From the NCBI RefSeq assembly GCF_019192965.1, contig NZ_JAHTKU010000011.1, forward strand, positions 124,001-188,000: a stretch of DNA of 64,000 bases, written 5' to 3'. Shown piece after piece: positions 1 through 8,274 of this stretch. Under the pieces are notes generated by a model. It was given only the letters and a program-made list of their open reading frames with translations, was not told the DNA's origin and searched no databases. The DNA is from Nocardioides daeguensis. GTDB lineage: Bacteria; Actinomycetota; Actinomycetes; Propionibacteriales; Nocardioidaceae. Within the stretch, counting starts at the first letter, position 1; each line of letters opens with the position of its first letter. The position numbers were made by a program, and so were the translations under genes.

Positions 1-1
1 C

Positions 2-421
2 GTCGCGGGGAAGGTGCGCCGTCCGGGGATCGTGGTCCTCAGCGCGGGGGCGAGGGTCACCGACGCCCTCGCGGCCGCCGGCGGCGCCCGCAGGGGCGTC
101 GACCTGACCCCGCTCAACCTGGCCCGGGTGCTCGTCGACGGCGAGCAGATCGTGGTCGGCGCTCGGTCTCCCGGTGGGGCGGTCGCGCCGACCGGGGGGA
201 GCGGTGCGGGCGCGAGTGGGCCGGCCGGGCCGCTGGTCAACCTCAACACCGCTGGTCAGGCCGAGCTGGAGGGCCTGCCCGAGGTGGGGCCGGTCACCGC
301 GCAGTCGATCATCGCCTGGCGCGAGGCCCACGGCGGGTTCACCAGCATCGACGAGCTGCTCGAGGTCGACGGGATCGGGCCCAGGACGCTCGAGCAGATC
401 ACCCCGCACGTGACGGTGTGA
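2..421 (+). CDS. comEA: ComEA-type DNA-binding competence protein (5' end cut by window)
   Basis: The 5' end lies before the window; the frame is open from base 2. The visible part begins inside an SLBB-like beta-grasp segment (VRRPGIVVLSAGARVTDALA). A glycine/alanine linker follows, then a C-terminal helix-hairpin-helix pair (LVNLNTAGQAELEGLPEVG and GIGPRTLEQI), the classic double-stranded-DNA-binding part of ComEA. In the family, ComEA binds incoming DNA at the outer face of the membrane and hands it to the ComEC channel. The comEC gene lies 1.1 kb downstream on the same strand, with an opposite-strand gene between them. The N-terminal membrane anchor would be in the missing part. The family call is secure; whether the strain is naturally transformable cannot be told. 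Confidence 0.9.
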   Translation, partial: VAGKVRRPGIVVLSAGARVTDALAAAGGARRGVDLTPLNLARVLVDGEQIVVGARSPGGAVAPTGGSGAGASGPAGPLVNLNTAGQAELEGLPEVGPVTAQSIIAWREAHGGFTSIDELLEVDGIGPRTLEQITPHVTV

Positions 422-445
422 GTCGCAACGATGTCGACGGACGGG

Positions 446-1483
446 TCAGGTGGCGCCGAGGAGCGCACGGTGCAGCACCGCGATCAGCTCGCCACGGGTG
501 ATCATGCCGACGAGCCGCCCCGCGTCGTCGACGACGGGGAGGTTCTTGTAGCCCTCGGCGGTCATGAGCGGCACCAGCTCGGCCACCGGGGTGCCGGCCG
601 CGATCGTGGTGACGTCGGTCCGCATGATCGACTCGACCGGCTCGAGCTCGACGATGTCGCGGGTGAACAGGTCGATGATCGACACCACCCCGACCACCCG
701 CCGCTCGTCGTCGACGACGGGGAGCGTCTTGACCTGGCGCTGGACGAGCAGGGTCCGCGCCCGGTAGATCGACTCGAACGGGTGCACCACGACGACGTCG
801 GTGCTCATGATCCCCGAGACGGGGATCGCGCCCAGGCGCCGGTCGAGGGCGTGGGTCTCGGCGTCCCGCACGATCGAGACGATGTCGGCCGGCAGTACGT
901 CGAGCCGGTCGGCGATCCGGTTCATCGCCTGCTCGACGTCGGGCGTCGTGATGCCGAGGGCGGCGGCCGCGGGGGAGGTGTCCGCCGGCAGGGCGGGCCG
1001 GTGCGGGTACCTCCGGCCGGTCAGGTTGTTGACGACGACCGCGACCAGCAGCAGCACCACCGTGTTGACCGCGACCGGCGTGAGCACGAAGAGCGGGCCC
1101 TGCTCGGCGATGGCCGGGGTCGCGGTCGCGGCCAGCAGCGCGCAGGCGCCGCCGGGCGGGTGCAGGCAGCCGAGCAGCATCATGGCGCCGATCGCGGTGC
1201 CCACGCCGACGGCGGCGGCGAGGAGGACGTCGTCGACGATCCAGTGCGCCGTCAGGCCGATCGCCGTCGAGACCAGGTTGCCGCCGAGAACCGGCCACGG
1301 CTGGGCGAGCGGACTGGCCGGCACCGCGAAGAGCAGGACCGCACAGGCGCCCATCGGTGCGACGATGAACGGCAGCAGCTCGGGACCACCCGGGACGGCC
1401 CGCGCGGTCGCGCCGGCGACGGCGATCCCGAGCAGCGCGCCGAGCGCGCCGCGGGCGAGCTCGGCGGAGGTGTAGCGGGTCAC
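446..1483 (-). CDS. HPP-family membrane protein with C-terminal CBS domain pair
   Basis: The predicted protein has 345 residues. The N-terminal half (about residues 1-150) carries several hydrophobic helices and the HPP hallmark (GCLHPPGGACALLAA). The C-terminal part (about 205-340) is a tandem CBS pair (VSGIMSTDVVVVHPFESIYRA and SIMRTDVTTIAAGTPVAELV), which usually senses adenine nucleotides. HPP proteins are integral membrane proteins, some linked to nitrite transport, but the substrate here is unknown. The GTG at 1483 was chosen because a TAGGGT hexamer ends 7 nt upstream and no ribosome-binding site is present, the pattern of a leaderless mRNA. The gene sits in reverse between comEA and comEC, whose genes are normally adjacent. 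The long open frame running upstream through comEC is a high-GC artefact. Confidence 0.85.
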   Translation of the reverse strand: MTRYTSAELARGALGALLGIAVAGATARAVPGGPELLPFIVAPMGACAVLLFAVPASPLAQPWPVLGGNLVSTAIGLTAHWIVDDVLLAAAVGVGTAIGAMMLLGCLHPPGGACALLAATATPAIAEQGPLFVLTPVAVNTVVLLLVAVVVNNLTGRRYPHRPALPADTSPAAAALGITTPDVEQAMNRIADRLDVLPADIVSIVRDAETHALDRRLGAIPVSGIMSTDVVVVHPFESIYRARTLLVQRQVKTLPVVDDERRVVGVVSIIDLFTRDIVELEPVESIMRTDVTTIAAGTPVAELVPLMTAEGYKNLPVVDDAGRLVGMITRGELIAVLHRALLGAT

Positions 1484-1490
1484 CTGCCCG

Positions 1491-1500
1491 ACCCTAGGGC
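1491..1500 (-). promoter_or_regulatory. Leaderless -10 of the HPP-CBS gene, in a two-way AT-poor promoter gap
   Basis: On the minus strand TAGGGT (1496-1491) ends 7 nt before the GTG start at 1483. The sequence CCCTAGGG (1493-1500) is a palindrome, so a similar hexamer (TAGGGC) also faces comEC, whose ATG is at 1520. This suggests one short divergent promoter serving both genes. No clear -35 is seen. Confidence 0.45.
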
Positions 1501-1519
1501 AACCCGCCCCGACCTGCGG

Positions 1520-3823
1520 ATGCCCGTGCTGGGTGCCGCGGCCTGGGTCGGCGGCATCACTGCCCGGCAGGGCGGGAACGTCGCGTACGCCGGCCTGCTG
1601 GGTCTCGCCGGCCTGCTCTGGGCGACCGCACCCCGACTCCCGCCGGGCCTGGTCCGGCTGCTGCTCGCCGCTCTGCTGGTCGCCGCCGCGGCCGTCACCG
1701 GGACCGTGCTGCGCCACGACGCGGTCCGCGGGTCGCCGCTCCACGACCTCGCCGCCGAGCGGGCGACCGCGGACCTGGTCGGCACGGTCGTGTCCGATCC
1801 GCGGGTGATCGTGGGGCGGGCCGGTCCGCAGGTCGTGGTCCGGCTGCGGGTGCAGGAGGTGACGTCGCGCGGCCGCCGGTTGCGCACGGGCGGCAGCGTC
1901 GTCGTCATCGGCTCCCCGGCCTGGTCGGCCTCGGGGCTGGGCGAGCGGGTGGTGGCCGAGGGCCGGCTCGCGGAGTCCGACGAACCGGGCACGGCAGCGT
2001 TGCTCACCGGCGCCCGCGACCCCGTCCGGGTCCGCGGCGCCGACCCGTGGTGGCGGGCCTCCGCCGCGGTCCGTGCCTCGATCCGGCACGCTGTCGCGCA
2101 CCGGCCGCCCGACCAGGCCGGACTCGTCCCGGCGCTGGTCGATGGTGACGACGCCAGCCTGCCGGACGACCTCGAACGCGACTTCCGGACGACCGGACTG
2201 ACCCACCTGACCGCGGTGAGCGGCACCAACCTGACCCTGGTCGTCGGCTCGCTGCTGCTGGTCGCCCGGGCTGCGGGGGTGCGCCGCCGCTGGCTCGCGG
2301 TGGTCGGCCTGGCCGGGATCGTCGGGTTCGTGCTGCTCGCCCGGACCGAGCCGAGTGTGCTCCGCGCGGCGGTGATGGGCGTCGTCGGCCTGTTCGCCTT
2401 CGGCCCCGACGGCCGCCGCCGCGGGCTGCGCGCCCTCGGCGTGGCGGTCGCCGCGCTGGTCCTGGTCCAGCCCGACCTCGCCGTCGCGGCGGGGTTCGCG
2501 CTGTCGGTGCTCGCGACCGCCGGGATCGTGCTGCTGGGCCCGCCGCTGGCCACGGCGCTGGCGCGATGGCTGCCGCGCCCGGTGGCCGAGGCGATCGCGG
2601 TCCCGACCGCGGCCCAGCTGGCCTGCACGCCCGTGATCGCCGGCCTGTCCGGCGAGGTGAGCCTGGTGGCGATCGGCGCCAACCTGCTCGCGGGGCCGGC
2701 GGTCGGCCCGGCCACCGTGCTGGGCCTGGCCGGCGGCCTGGTCGGGCTGGTCTGGCCGTGGGCCGGGCGGCTGTGCGGCACGCTCGCGGGCTGGAGCGTG
2801 GGCTGGATCATCGCCGTCGCCGAGCACGCCGCCGCCCTGCCCGGGGCCGCCGTCGGCTGGGGGAGCGGCGCGTTCGCCCTCGGCGGGCTCGTCGTGCTCT
2901 GCCTGCTGGCCGGCCTCGTCCTGCCGCGGCTGGTACGCCACCGCGCCGCCGGCGCGGTCCTCGCCGTGCTGCTCCTGCTCGTCGTGCTCGGGGTGCCGGG
3001 CCGGCTGTGGTCGGCGGCGTCGGGCGGGTGGCCGCCGCCGGGATGGGTCCTGGTCGCCTGTGACGTCGGCCAGGGCGACGCGCTCGCGCTCGCGGTCGGC
3101 AGTGGAGCGGCGATCGTGATCGACGCCGGGCCGGACCCGCGGGCCGTCGACGGGTGCCTCGACCGGCTGGGCGTCGAGCAGGTGCCGCTGGTCGTGATCA
3201 CCCACTTCCACGCCGACCACGTCGACGGGCTCGAGGGGGTTCTCGACGGACGCAGCGTGGGCGGGATCGAGACGACGCCACTGGCCGACCCGCCGGGCGG
3301 GGTGGACCGGGTCCGGCGGGCGGCGCAGGCGGCGGGCGTGCCGGTCGCGCCGGTGTCGTACGGCGGGACGAGGCGGGTGGGCGCTGCCACGCTGCAGGTG
3401 CTCCATCCCGACCTGGCCCGGGCCGGCGACGGCCCGGTCGAGGGACCGGGGGACGGCAGCACCGCCAACGACGCTAGCGTGGTGCTGCTGGTCGTGGTGG
3501 CCGGAGTACGGCTGCTGCTGACCGGCGACGTCGAGCCTCCTGGCCAGGCCCAGGTGGCCCGGCTGGTGGGCGACCTCGACGTCGACGTGCTCAAGGTGCC
3601 CCACCACGGCAGCCGCCACCAGGACCTCGACTGGTTGACCTCGCTGCGTCCGGAGGTGGCGCTGGTGTCGGTGGGCGCCGACAACGACTACGGCCACCCG
3701 TCCGCCGCGGTGCTCCGCGGCCTGCAGGGCGCGGGGGCGCGGGTGCTGCGGACCGACCGAGACGGCGACGTGGCCGTGGTCGCGGACGGCTCGGGTGTCG
3801 TCCGGACGGTCAGCCGGGAGTGA
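1520..3823 (+). CDS. comEC: ComEC/Rec2 DNA-uptake channel
   Basis: The predicted protein has 767 residues, normal for fused ComEC. Residues 1-90 hold N-terminal membrane helices. A soluble OB-like segment follows, then the polytopic competence domain with the conserved GTNLTLVVG-type stretch near residue 235. From about residue 510 there is a metallo-beta-lactamase-like domain: THFHADHVDGLEG near 560 is the metal-binding HxHxDH motif, and LKVPHHGSRH lies further on. The channel passes single-stranded DNA, and the C-terminal domain is thought to be the nuclease that degrades the other strand. ATG 1520 is the first plausible start after the divergent gene; the open frame extends back to 431 only as antisense shadow of that gene. 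Confidence 0.92.
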   Translation: MPVLGAAAWVGGITARQGGNVAYAGLLGLAGLLWATAPRLPPGLVRLLLAALLVAAAAVTGTVLRHDAVRGSPLHDLAAERATADLVGTVVSDPRVIVGRAGPQVVVRLRVQEVTSRGRRLRTGGSVVVIGSPAWSASGLGERVVAEGRLAESDEPGTAALLTGARDPVRVRGADPWWRASAAVRASIRHAVAHRPPDQAGLVPALVDGDDASLPDDLERDFRTTGLTHLTAVSGTNLTLVVGSLLLVARAAGVRRRWLAVVGLAGIVGFVLLARTEPSVLRAAVMGVVGLFAFGPDGRRRGLRALGVAVAALVLVQPDLAVAAGFALSVLATAGIVLLGPPLATALARWLPRPVAEAIAVPTAAQLACTPVIAGLSGEVSLVAIGANLLAGPAVGPATVLGLAGGLVGLVWPWAGRLCGTLAGWSVGWIIAVAEHAAALPGAAVGWGSGAFALGGLVVLCLLAGLVLPRLVRHRAAGAVLAVLLLLVVLGVPGRLWSAASGGWPPPGWVLVACDVGQGDALALAVGSGAAIVIDAGPDPRAVDGCLDRLGVEQVPLVVITHFHADHVDGLEGVLDGRSVGGIETTPLADPPGGVDRVRRAAQAAGVPVAPVSYGGTRRVGAATLQVLHPDLARAGDGPVEGPGDGSTANDASVVLLVVVAGVRLLLTGDVEPPGQAQVARLVGDLDVDVLKVPHHGSRHQDLDWLTSLRPEVALVSVGADNDYGHPSAAVLRGLQGAGARVLRTDRDGDVAVVADGSGVVRTVSRE

Positions 3824-3884
3824 GGCCCCGTGTTGTCGGCGACGTGCCGCGTGCCGTGTCGGGGGCGTGTGGGAGGGTGGGCGC

Positions 3885-4856
3885 ATGCGGGCCGAGGACG
3901 TGCTGGGCCGGGTCATCCTGGTCACCGGCAAGGAGGAGTTCCTCGGTGCCCGGACCGTCGACGACGTCAAGGCGGCGGTGCGCGCCCACGACGCCGAGGC
4001 CGAGTTCGCCGACAGCTCGGCGTCCGACCTGACCCTGGCCACGCTGGGGGAGATGGCGGCGCCGTCGCTGTTCTCCGCGGTGCGTTGCGTCGTGGTCCGC
4101 GGCCTGGAGAACCTGCCCGACGAGTCGGTCGAGGGCCTGCTGGGGTACGCCGCGGCGCCGGTCGAGGACGTCGCCCTGGTGCTCGTCCACGGCGGCGGCC
4201 AGAAGGGCAGCGGCGTGCTCACCAAGCTCCGCAAGCTGAAGACCGTCACCGAGCACAAGTCCGAGGAGCTCAAGGCCTCGGACTACCCGGGCTTCGTGGC
4301 CAACGAGGTCCGCCGCCACGGCGCGGGGATCGACCGCGAGGCGGCCGACGTGCTGATCGAGGCGGTCGGCCGCGACCTGCGCTCCCTCGCCGGCGCCGCC
4401 CACCAGCTCACCAGCGACTTCCCCGGCGAGCGGATCAGCGAGGACCAGGTCCGCCGCTACTTCGGCGGCCGGGCCGAGGCGAAGTCCTTCGCCGTCGCCG
4501 ACGCCGCCTTCGCCGGTCGCGACCGGGTCGCGCTGGAGGAGCTGCGCTGGGCCCTCGACGCCGGCACCGCGGCCGTCCTGATCACCTCCGCGTTCGCCGG
4601 CAGCGCCCGCGGCCTGGCCCGGCTGGTCAGCGCCCCCCGCGGCATGCGCGACGCCGACCTGGCCCGCGAGGTCGGCGTCCCGCCGTGGAAGCTGCGCTCG
4701 CTGCGCGACCAGGCCCGCGGCTGGACCGACGCCGGCCTGGCCCGCGCCATCCGGGCCGTCGCCCACGCCGACGCCGACATCAAGGGCGCGGCCAGCGACT
4801 CGTCGTACGCCCTCGAGCGGCTGGTCCTCACCGTGACCTCCCTGCGCCAGCGTTGA
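3885..4856 (+). CDS. holA: DNA polymerase III delta subunit
   Basis: The predicted 323-residue protein is the delta subunit of the clamp loader, which opens the beta sliding clamp. The N-terminal mononucleotide-binding-like fold (VILVTGKEEFLGAR, with degenerate nucleotide motifs) is followed by a helical middle part and the C-terminal collar domain (WKLRSLRDQARGWTDAGLARA). GGGAGG at 3871-3876 lies 8 nt upstream of ATG 3885 and fixes the start. The neighbours comEC upstream and rpsT downstream on the opposite strand are the usual actinobacterial context. The stop codon lies inside the left arm of a long inverted repeat. Confidence 0.95.
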   Translation: MRAEDVLGRVILVTGKEEFLGARTVDDVKAAVRAHDAEAEFADSSASDLTLATLGEMAAPSLFSAVRCVVVRGLENLPDESVEGLLGYAAAPVEDVALVLVHGGGQKGSGVLTKLRKLKTVTEHKSEELKASDYPGFVANEVRRHGAGIDREAADVLIEAVGRDLRSLAGAAHQLTSDFPGERISEDQVRRYFGGRAEAKSFAVADAAFAGRDRVALEELRWALDAGTAAVLITSAFAGSARGLARLVSAPRGMRDADLAREVGVPPWKLRSLRDQARGWTDAGLARAIRAVAHADADIKGAASDSSYALERLVLTVTSLRQR

Positions 4857-4969
4857 GTTGCCACTTTCTCACCGTTGAGTTGCCCCTTCCTCGCCGTCGA
4901 GATGCGTTCGCCGGCCGCACCCGACCGCCGTTCCCGACAACTCAACGGTGAGAAAGTGGCAACTCAACG
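4851..4969. repeat. 32-bp perfect inverted repeat between holA and rpsT
   Basis: The arms are 4851-4882 and 4938-4969 and are exactly complementary over 32 bases, with a 55-nt spacer. Each arm itself holds two copies of the direct motif GTTGAGTTG, about 20 nt apart. The left arm overlaps the last codons of holA. The site lies between convergent genes, so a transcription-ending hairpin is the simplest role, but it is longer and richer in A+T than needed for that. Confidence 0.85.
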
Positions 4970-4992
4970 CCACGGGCCGGTGAGAAATCACG

Positions 4993-5022
4993 AAGGGAGC
5001 CCCCGCGAGCGGGGACTCCCTT
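4993..5022 (-). terminator. Rho-independent-type hairpin after rpsT
   Basis: A stem formed by AAGGGAG (4993-4999) and CTCCCTT (5016-5022) continues inward with a C-rich/G-rich pairing. It lies about 40 nt after the rpsT stop. There is no long T-run, as is common in high-GC actinobacteria. Confidence 0.6.
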
Positions 5023-5059
5023 GACGTGATGGCTCAGGACCGGAGCCAGCAGGGTGGTC

Positions 5060-5320
5060 TCAGAGAGAGGCGGCCTGCTTCGCGATCGACGACTTGCGGT
5101 TCGCGGCCTGGTTCTTGTGGATGACGCCCTTGGAGGCGGCCTTGTCGAGCTTCTTGGTGGCCTCACGGCCGAGCGCGACGGCAGCGTCCTTGTCGCCGGC
5201 CTCGGCGGCCTCGCGGAACTTGCGGATCGCGGTCTTCAGGCCGGACTTGACGGCCTTGTTGCGCTCGTGACGCTTCTCGTTCTGCTTGTTGCGCTTGATC
5301 TGGCTCTTGATGTTCGCCAC
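5060..5320 (-). CDS. rpsT: 30S ribosomal protein S20
   Basis: The 86-residue, strongly basic, helical protein begins [20 protein letters not shown] and ends [15 protein letters not shown], the full-length S20 pattern. It binds 16S rRNA early in small-subunit assembly. The start is GTG at 5320, with GAGGCGAG about 7 nt upstream as a weak ribosome-binding site. A roughly 120-nt leader separates it from a promoter-like sequence at 5448-5477. S20 represses its own translation in E. coli; nothing here shows whether this happens. Confidence 0.97.
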   Translation of the reverse strand: MANIKSQIKRNKQNEKRHERNKAVKSGLKTAIRKFREAAEAGDKDAAVALGREATKKLDKAASKGVIHKNQAANRKSSIAKQAASL

Positions 5321-5447
5321 GGGTTACTCGCCTCTGTAGTCAGGTGGAATGCTGGTTCTGGTCCGGAGCGCGGCTCGGTCACCGTTTCGGCCCACCCCGA
5401 CGGCTGTCGGAGGGCGGGCGGCAGGGAACGCGTAGTCGCGACCAGCA

Positions 5448-5477
5448 AGGCTAACAGTGGGTCGATCCGCCTCCCAA
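5448..5477 (-). promoter_or_regulatory. Candidate rpsT promoter
   Basis: On the minus strand TTGGGA (5477-5472) and TAGCCT (5453-5448) are 18 bp apart, giving a transcript with a leader of about 120 nt before rpsT. The rest of the 290-bp gap (5478-5610) shows no feature I can name. Confidence 0.45.
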
Positions 5478-5610
5478 ATCGGGCAGACCGGGGCCCGCGC
5501 GTGAGCTCTCGCGGCCGGCGTTCCCGCCCGGCGTCCCGTTGATCGTGCCGACCATCTCGTCCGGGCTCCGGGGCGATCGGCCGCGGCTGGGGGCCACGGG
5601 GGCCACGAGG

Positions 5611-6549
5611 TCAGTCCACCCAGCCGCGCCGCTCGGCCAGCCAGTGGTCGACGACGTCGCGCTGCCAGGCCTGTGCCGCACGCAGGTGGGGCGAGGTGGC
5701 GGGGACCGGCTGGTCGGCGCTGGCGGCGAAGTAGCCGAGGACCAGCGCCAAGAAGACGTCGATGTGCTCGGCGGGCACGCTGGCGAGCAGCGGGTGGCCG
5801 GCGATGTGGGCCTCGACGTCGAGACCGTCGCCGCGCGGTCCGATGAGGAGGAGCAGGGAGTCGAGCCAGCGAGCGCCGACGGTGGGCCAGTTCCAGTCGC
5901 ACAGCAGGGCCGTGCCGTCGGGACGGAGGAGGATGTTGTCGTCGCGGATGTCGGTGTGCACGAGGGTGTCGCCGGCCACGACCTCGGCGTACCGGTCAGC
6001 CAGGGCGCGCAGGTCGGTACGGCGCGGGTGGGCGACCCGGTCCCACAGGGCCGGCCATGACGCGAAGTCGTCGACCGCGCTGTCCAGCGCGATGCCCGGC
6101 GCCGGGGTCAGCGCCTCGGCGATGGCGAGCGTCATCGCCGACGCCGCGGCCAGGTCGTCGGCCGACCAGGGGCGGTGCGGTGCGCGGGCCTCGACGTGCT
6201 CGGTGGCGAGGAGGAACCAGTCGGCGACGTCGTCGGTCCACAGCAACCTCGGTGCAGGTACGGCGGCCGGCAGCCCGGCGAGCTTGCGGGCCTCCTCGCG
6301 GTAGGCATCGGCGAAGACCCGCTGCGCCTTGGTGGAGGCCGCCTTCACGAAGGTGCGGGTCCCGTCCGCGCAGGTCAGCACCGAGGCGAAGCCGGGGGTG
6401 AACCCGCTGTCCTGCGAGACCGCGTCCACGACCGGCGAGCCGAGCCGCTGCTCGACGGCGCGCCGGACGAGCGGGGGCAGGTGCACCCAGGAGAGCCGCC
6501 GGGCGGTCCGGCCGTGGGGGATGACGGTGGGGAACACGCGGCCCATCAT
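5611..6549 (-). CDS. APH/choline-kinase-fold phosphotransferase, substrate unknown
   Basis: The predicted 312-residue protein has the aminoglycoside-phosphotransferase fold. The catalytic loop reads LVHTDIRDDNIL near residue 205, with the base Asp and metal-binding Asn present, and the DFG-equivalent reads CDWNWP near 225. The N-terminal lobe has an ATP-anchoring Lys in TFVKAAS. Members of this fold phosphorylate antibiotics, sugars or other small hydroxyl compounds; nothing here indicates which. It starts 22 bp after the phoD-type gene on the same strand and is probably co-transcribed with it. The start could be either of the first two Met codons. Confidence 0.8.
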   Translation of the reverse strand: MMGRVFPTVIPHGRTARRLSWVHLPPLVRRAVEQRLGSPVVDAVSQDSGFTPGFASVLTCADGTRTFVKAASTKAQRVFADAYREEARKLAGLPAAVPAPRLLWTDDVADWFLLATEHVEARAPHRPWSADDLAAASAMTLAIAEALTPAPGIALDSAVDDFASWPALWDRVAHPRRTDLRALADRYAEVVAGDTLVHTDIRDDNILLRPDGTALLCDWNWPTVGARWLDSLLLLIGPRGDGLDVEAHIAGHPLLASVPAEHIDVFLALVLGYFAASADQPVPATSPHLRAAQAWQRDVVDHWLAERRGWVD

Positions 6550-6571
6550 GACCGAGGACCCCGCGACGCGC

Positions 6572-8161
6572 TCAGCGCGCGGCGGGGTCCAGGGTCCTGG
6601 TGTAGATCGCCGCGCCGGCGACGTCGCGCAGGGTCACCGTCAGCTGTCCGGTGTGCCCCTCGACCTCGACCTCACCGAAGAACTGGAAGCCCTGGGCCGG
6701 CGAGGCGTTGGCGGTCGGCGGCGCCGCGACGAAGTCGGCGACCGGTCCGAACGTGGCGTCGAGGGCGTTCGGCCCGAAGCCGCCCGCGTTGAGCGGACCG
6801 GAGACGAACTCCCAGAACGGGTCGAAGTCCTGGTACGCCGCCCGGTCGGGCGAGTAGTGGTGGGCAGCGGTGTAGTGAACGTCGGCGGTGAGCCACACGT
6901 GGTTGCGGATCCCGGCGCGCTGCAGTGCGGTGAGGACCCGCGCGATGTCGATCTCGCGGCCCAGCGGCGCGCCGGGGTCGCCCTGGGCGAGGCCCTCCTG
7001 CGCGGCAGCCCCGTCGGGTACGACGAGCCCGAGCGGCAGGTCGTTGGCGATCACCTTCCAGGTGGCCTTCGAGCGCTGCAGCTCGCGGATCAGCCACGCG
7101 GTCTGCTCCGCGCCGAGCACGCCGCCGTCGCCGGCTGTCTCGCGGTTGCCGGTGTTGGGGTCCTTGTGGGTGCGCATGTCCAGCACGAACAGGTCGAGGT
7201 GGCGGCCGTACCGGATCACCCGGTACACGCGGCCCTCGGTATCGGGGGAGATCGGCGCCACGGGGACGTACTCGTGGAAGGCCTGGTGCGCGCGGGCCGC
7301 CAGGACGTCGATCCGCTTCTCGGTGTAGCGCGCGTCCTCGAGGACCTGGCCGGGGAACCAGTTGTTGCGCACCTCGTGGTCGTCCCACTGGGAGACCTGC
7401 GCGGTCTCGGCGAGGAAGGCGCGCCAGTTGTCGGCCATCAGGTTGTAGCGGTATTGCCCGCGGTACTCGTCGAGCGTCTCGGCGACCTTGGTCTTCTCCG
7501 GGATCACCAGGTTGGTCCAGACCTCGCCGCCGGGCAGCGTCACCGACGCCTGGAGCGGGCCGTCGGCGTACACGTTGTCGCCGCTGCACAAGAAGAAGTC
7601 GGCGTTGCGCGACCGCATCGCGTCGGCGATCCGGAAGCCGCCGTACGCCGGGTTGACGCCCCAGCCCTGGCCGGCGATGTCGCCCGACCACAAGAAGCGG
7701 ACGTCGTCGCGGCGCCCCGGCGCGGTCCGCAGTCGGCCGACGGTCGGGGCACTGGCCGCTCGGTGGTCGCGGAGGTCGACGGCGCGGATCCGGTAGTGGA
7801 GGTCGGCGCCCGGCGGCAGGTCGCCGAGGCGCAGCATGCCGGTGAGGTCGGTCTCGGGAGTGACGACGGGGCCGCGGACCGTGCGCGCCTTGCGGAAGGA
7901 GGGGTCACGGCTGATCTCGGCGACCAGCCGTGAGGGCCGGTCGGCCTTCGCCCAGAGCACGGCGGAGCCCGGCCGGACGTCGCCGGACTGGACCCCGAGC
8001 GGGAGCGCCGGCCGGTCGCCGCGGACGAGGAGGGGGGCAGCGGAGGCGCGACCGGGGAGGCGGCCGGTGACCAGGCCCGTGGTGGCGGCGGTACCGGCGA
8101 CGAGGGCAGCACCCCGCAGGAGGGCGCGGCGGGAGGCGGGGGCGGGAATGTCCGAGGGCAT
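6572..8161 (-). CDS. phoD: PhoD-family alkaline phosphatase, Tat-exported
   Basis: The predicted protein has 529 residues. The N-terminus has a twin-arginine signal ([14 protein letters not shown]) ending near an Ala-rich cleavage site (GRASAAP, about residue 40). A short fibronectin-like N-domain precedes the metallophosphatase core. Core motifs include [22 protein letters not shown] and [10 protein letters not shown], which supply metal ligands in the family. PhoD enzymes are secreted Ca/Fe-dependent phosphodiesterases/monoesterases that release phosphate outside the cell. The Tat signal fits cofactor loading before export. It is divergent from lepA with a 113-bp gap, and I see no clear PHO box. 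Confidence 0.92.
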   Translation of the reverse strand: MPSDIPAPASRRALLRGAALVAGTAATTGLVTGRLPGRASAAPLLVRGDRPALPLGVQSGDVRPGSAVLWAKADRPSRLVAEISRDPSFRKARTVRGPVVTPETDLTGMLRLGDLPPGADLHYRIRAVDLRDHRAASAPTVGRLRTAPGRRDDVRFLWSGDIAGQGWGVNPAYGGFRIADAMRSRNADFFLCSGDNVYADGPLQASVTLPGGEVWTNLVIPEKTKVAETLDEYRGQYRYNLMADNWRAFLAETAQVSQWDDHEVRNNWFPGQVLEDARYTEKRIDVLAARAHQAFHEYVPVAPISPDTEGRVYRVIRYGRHLDLFVLDMRTHKDPNTGNRETAGDGGVLGAEQTAWLIRELQRSKATWKVIANDLPLGLVVPDGAAAQEGLAQGDPGAPLGREIDIARVLTALQRAGIRNHVWLTADVHYTAAHHYSPDRAAYQDFDPFWEFVSGPLNAGGFGPNALDATFGPVADFVAAPPTANASPAQGFQFFGEVEVEGHTGQLTVTLRDVAGAAIYTRTLDPAAR

Positions 8162-8274
8162 GGCGCCAGCCCACCGTTCGCGAGCGAACGGCGCGGGGTC
8201 GGCCGGGGGAGCCGGGGGTGAACCGCGGACGGCGAATTCCTGAACCCGTCCGGCTTTGGGAGGATGGAGCCACC

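Noticed and set aside
446..4273. A 1,275-codon minus frame joining the HPP-CBS gene to DNA upstream
   Set aside because: Only the last 345 codons look like protein; the rest is antisense of comEC and holA. The GTG at 1483 has a leaderless promoter.
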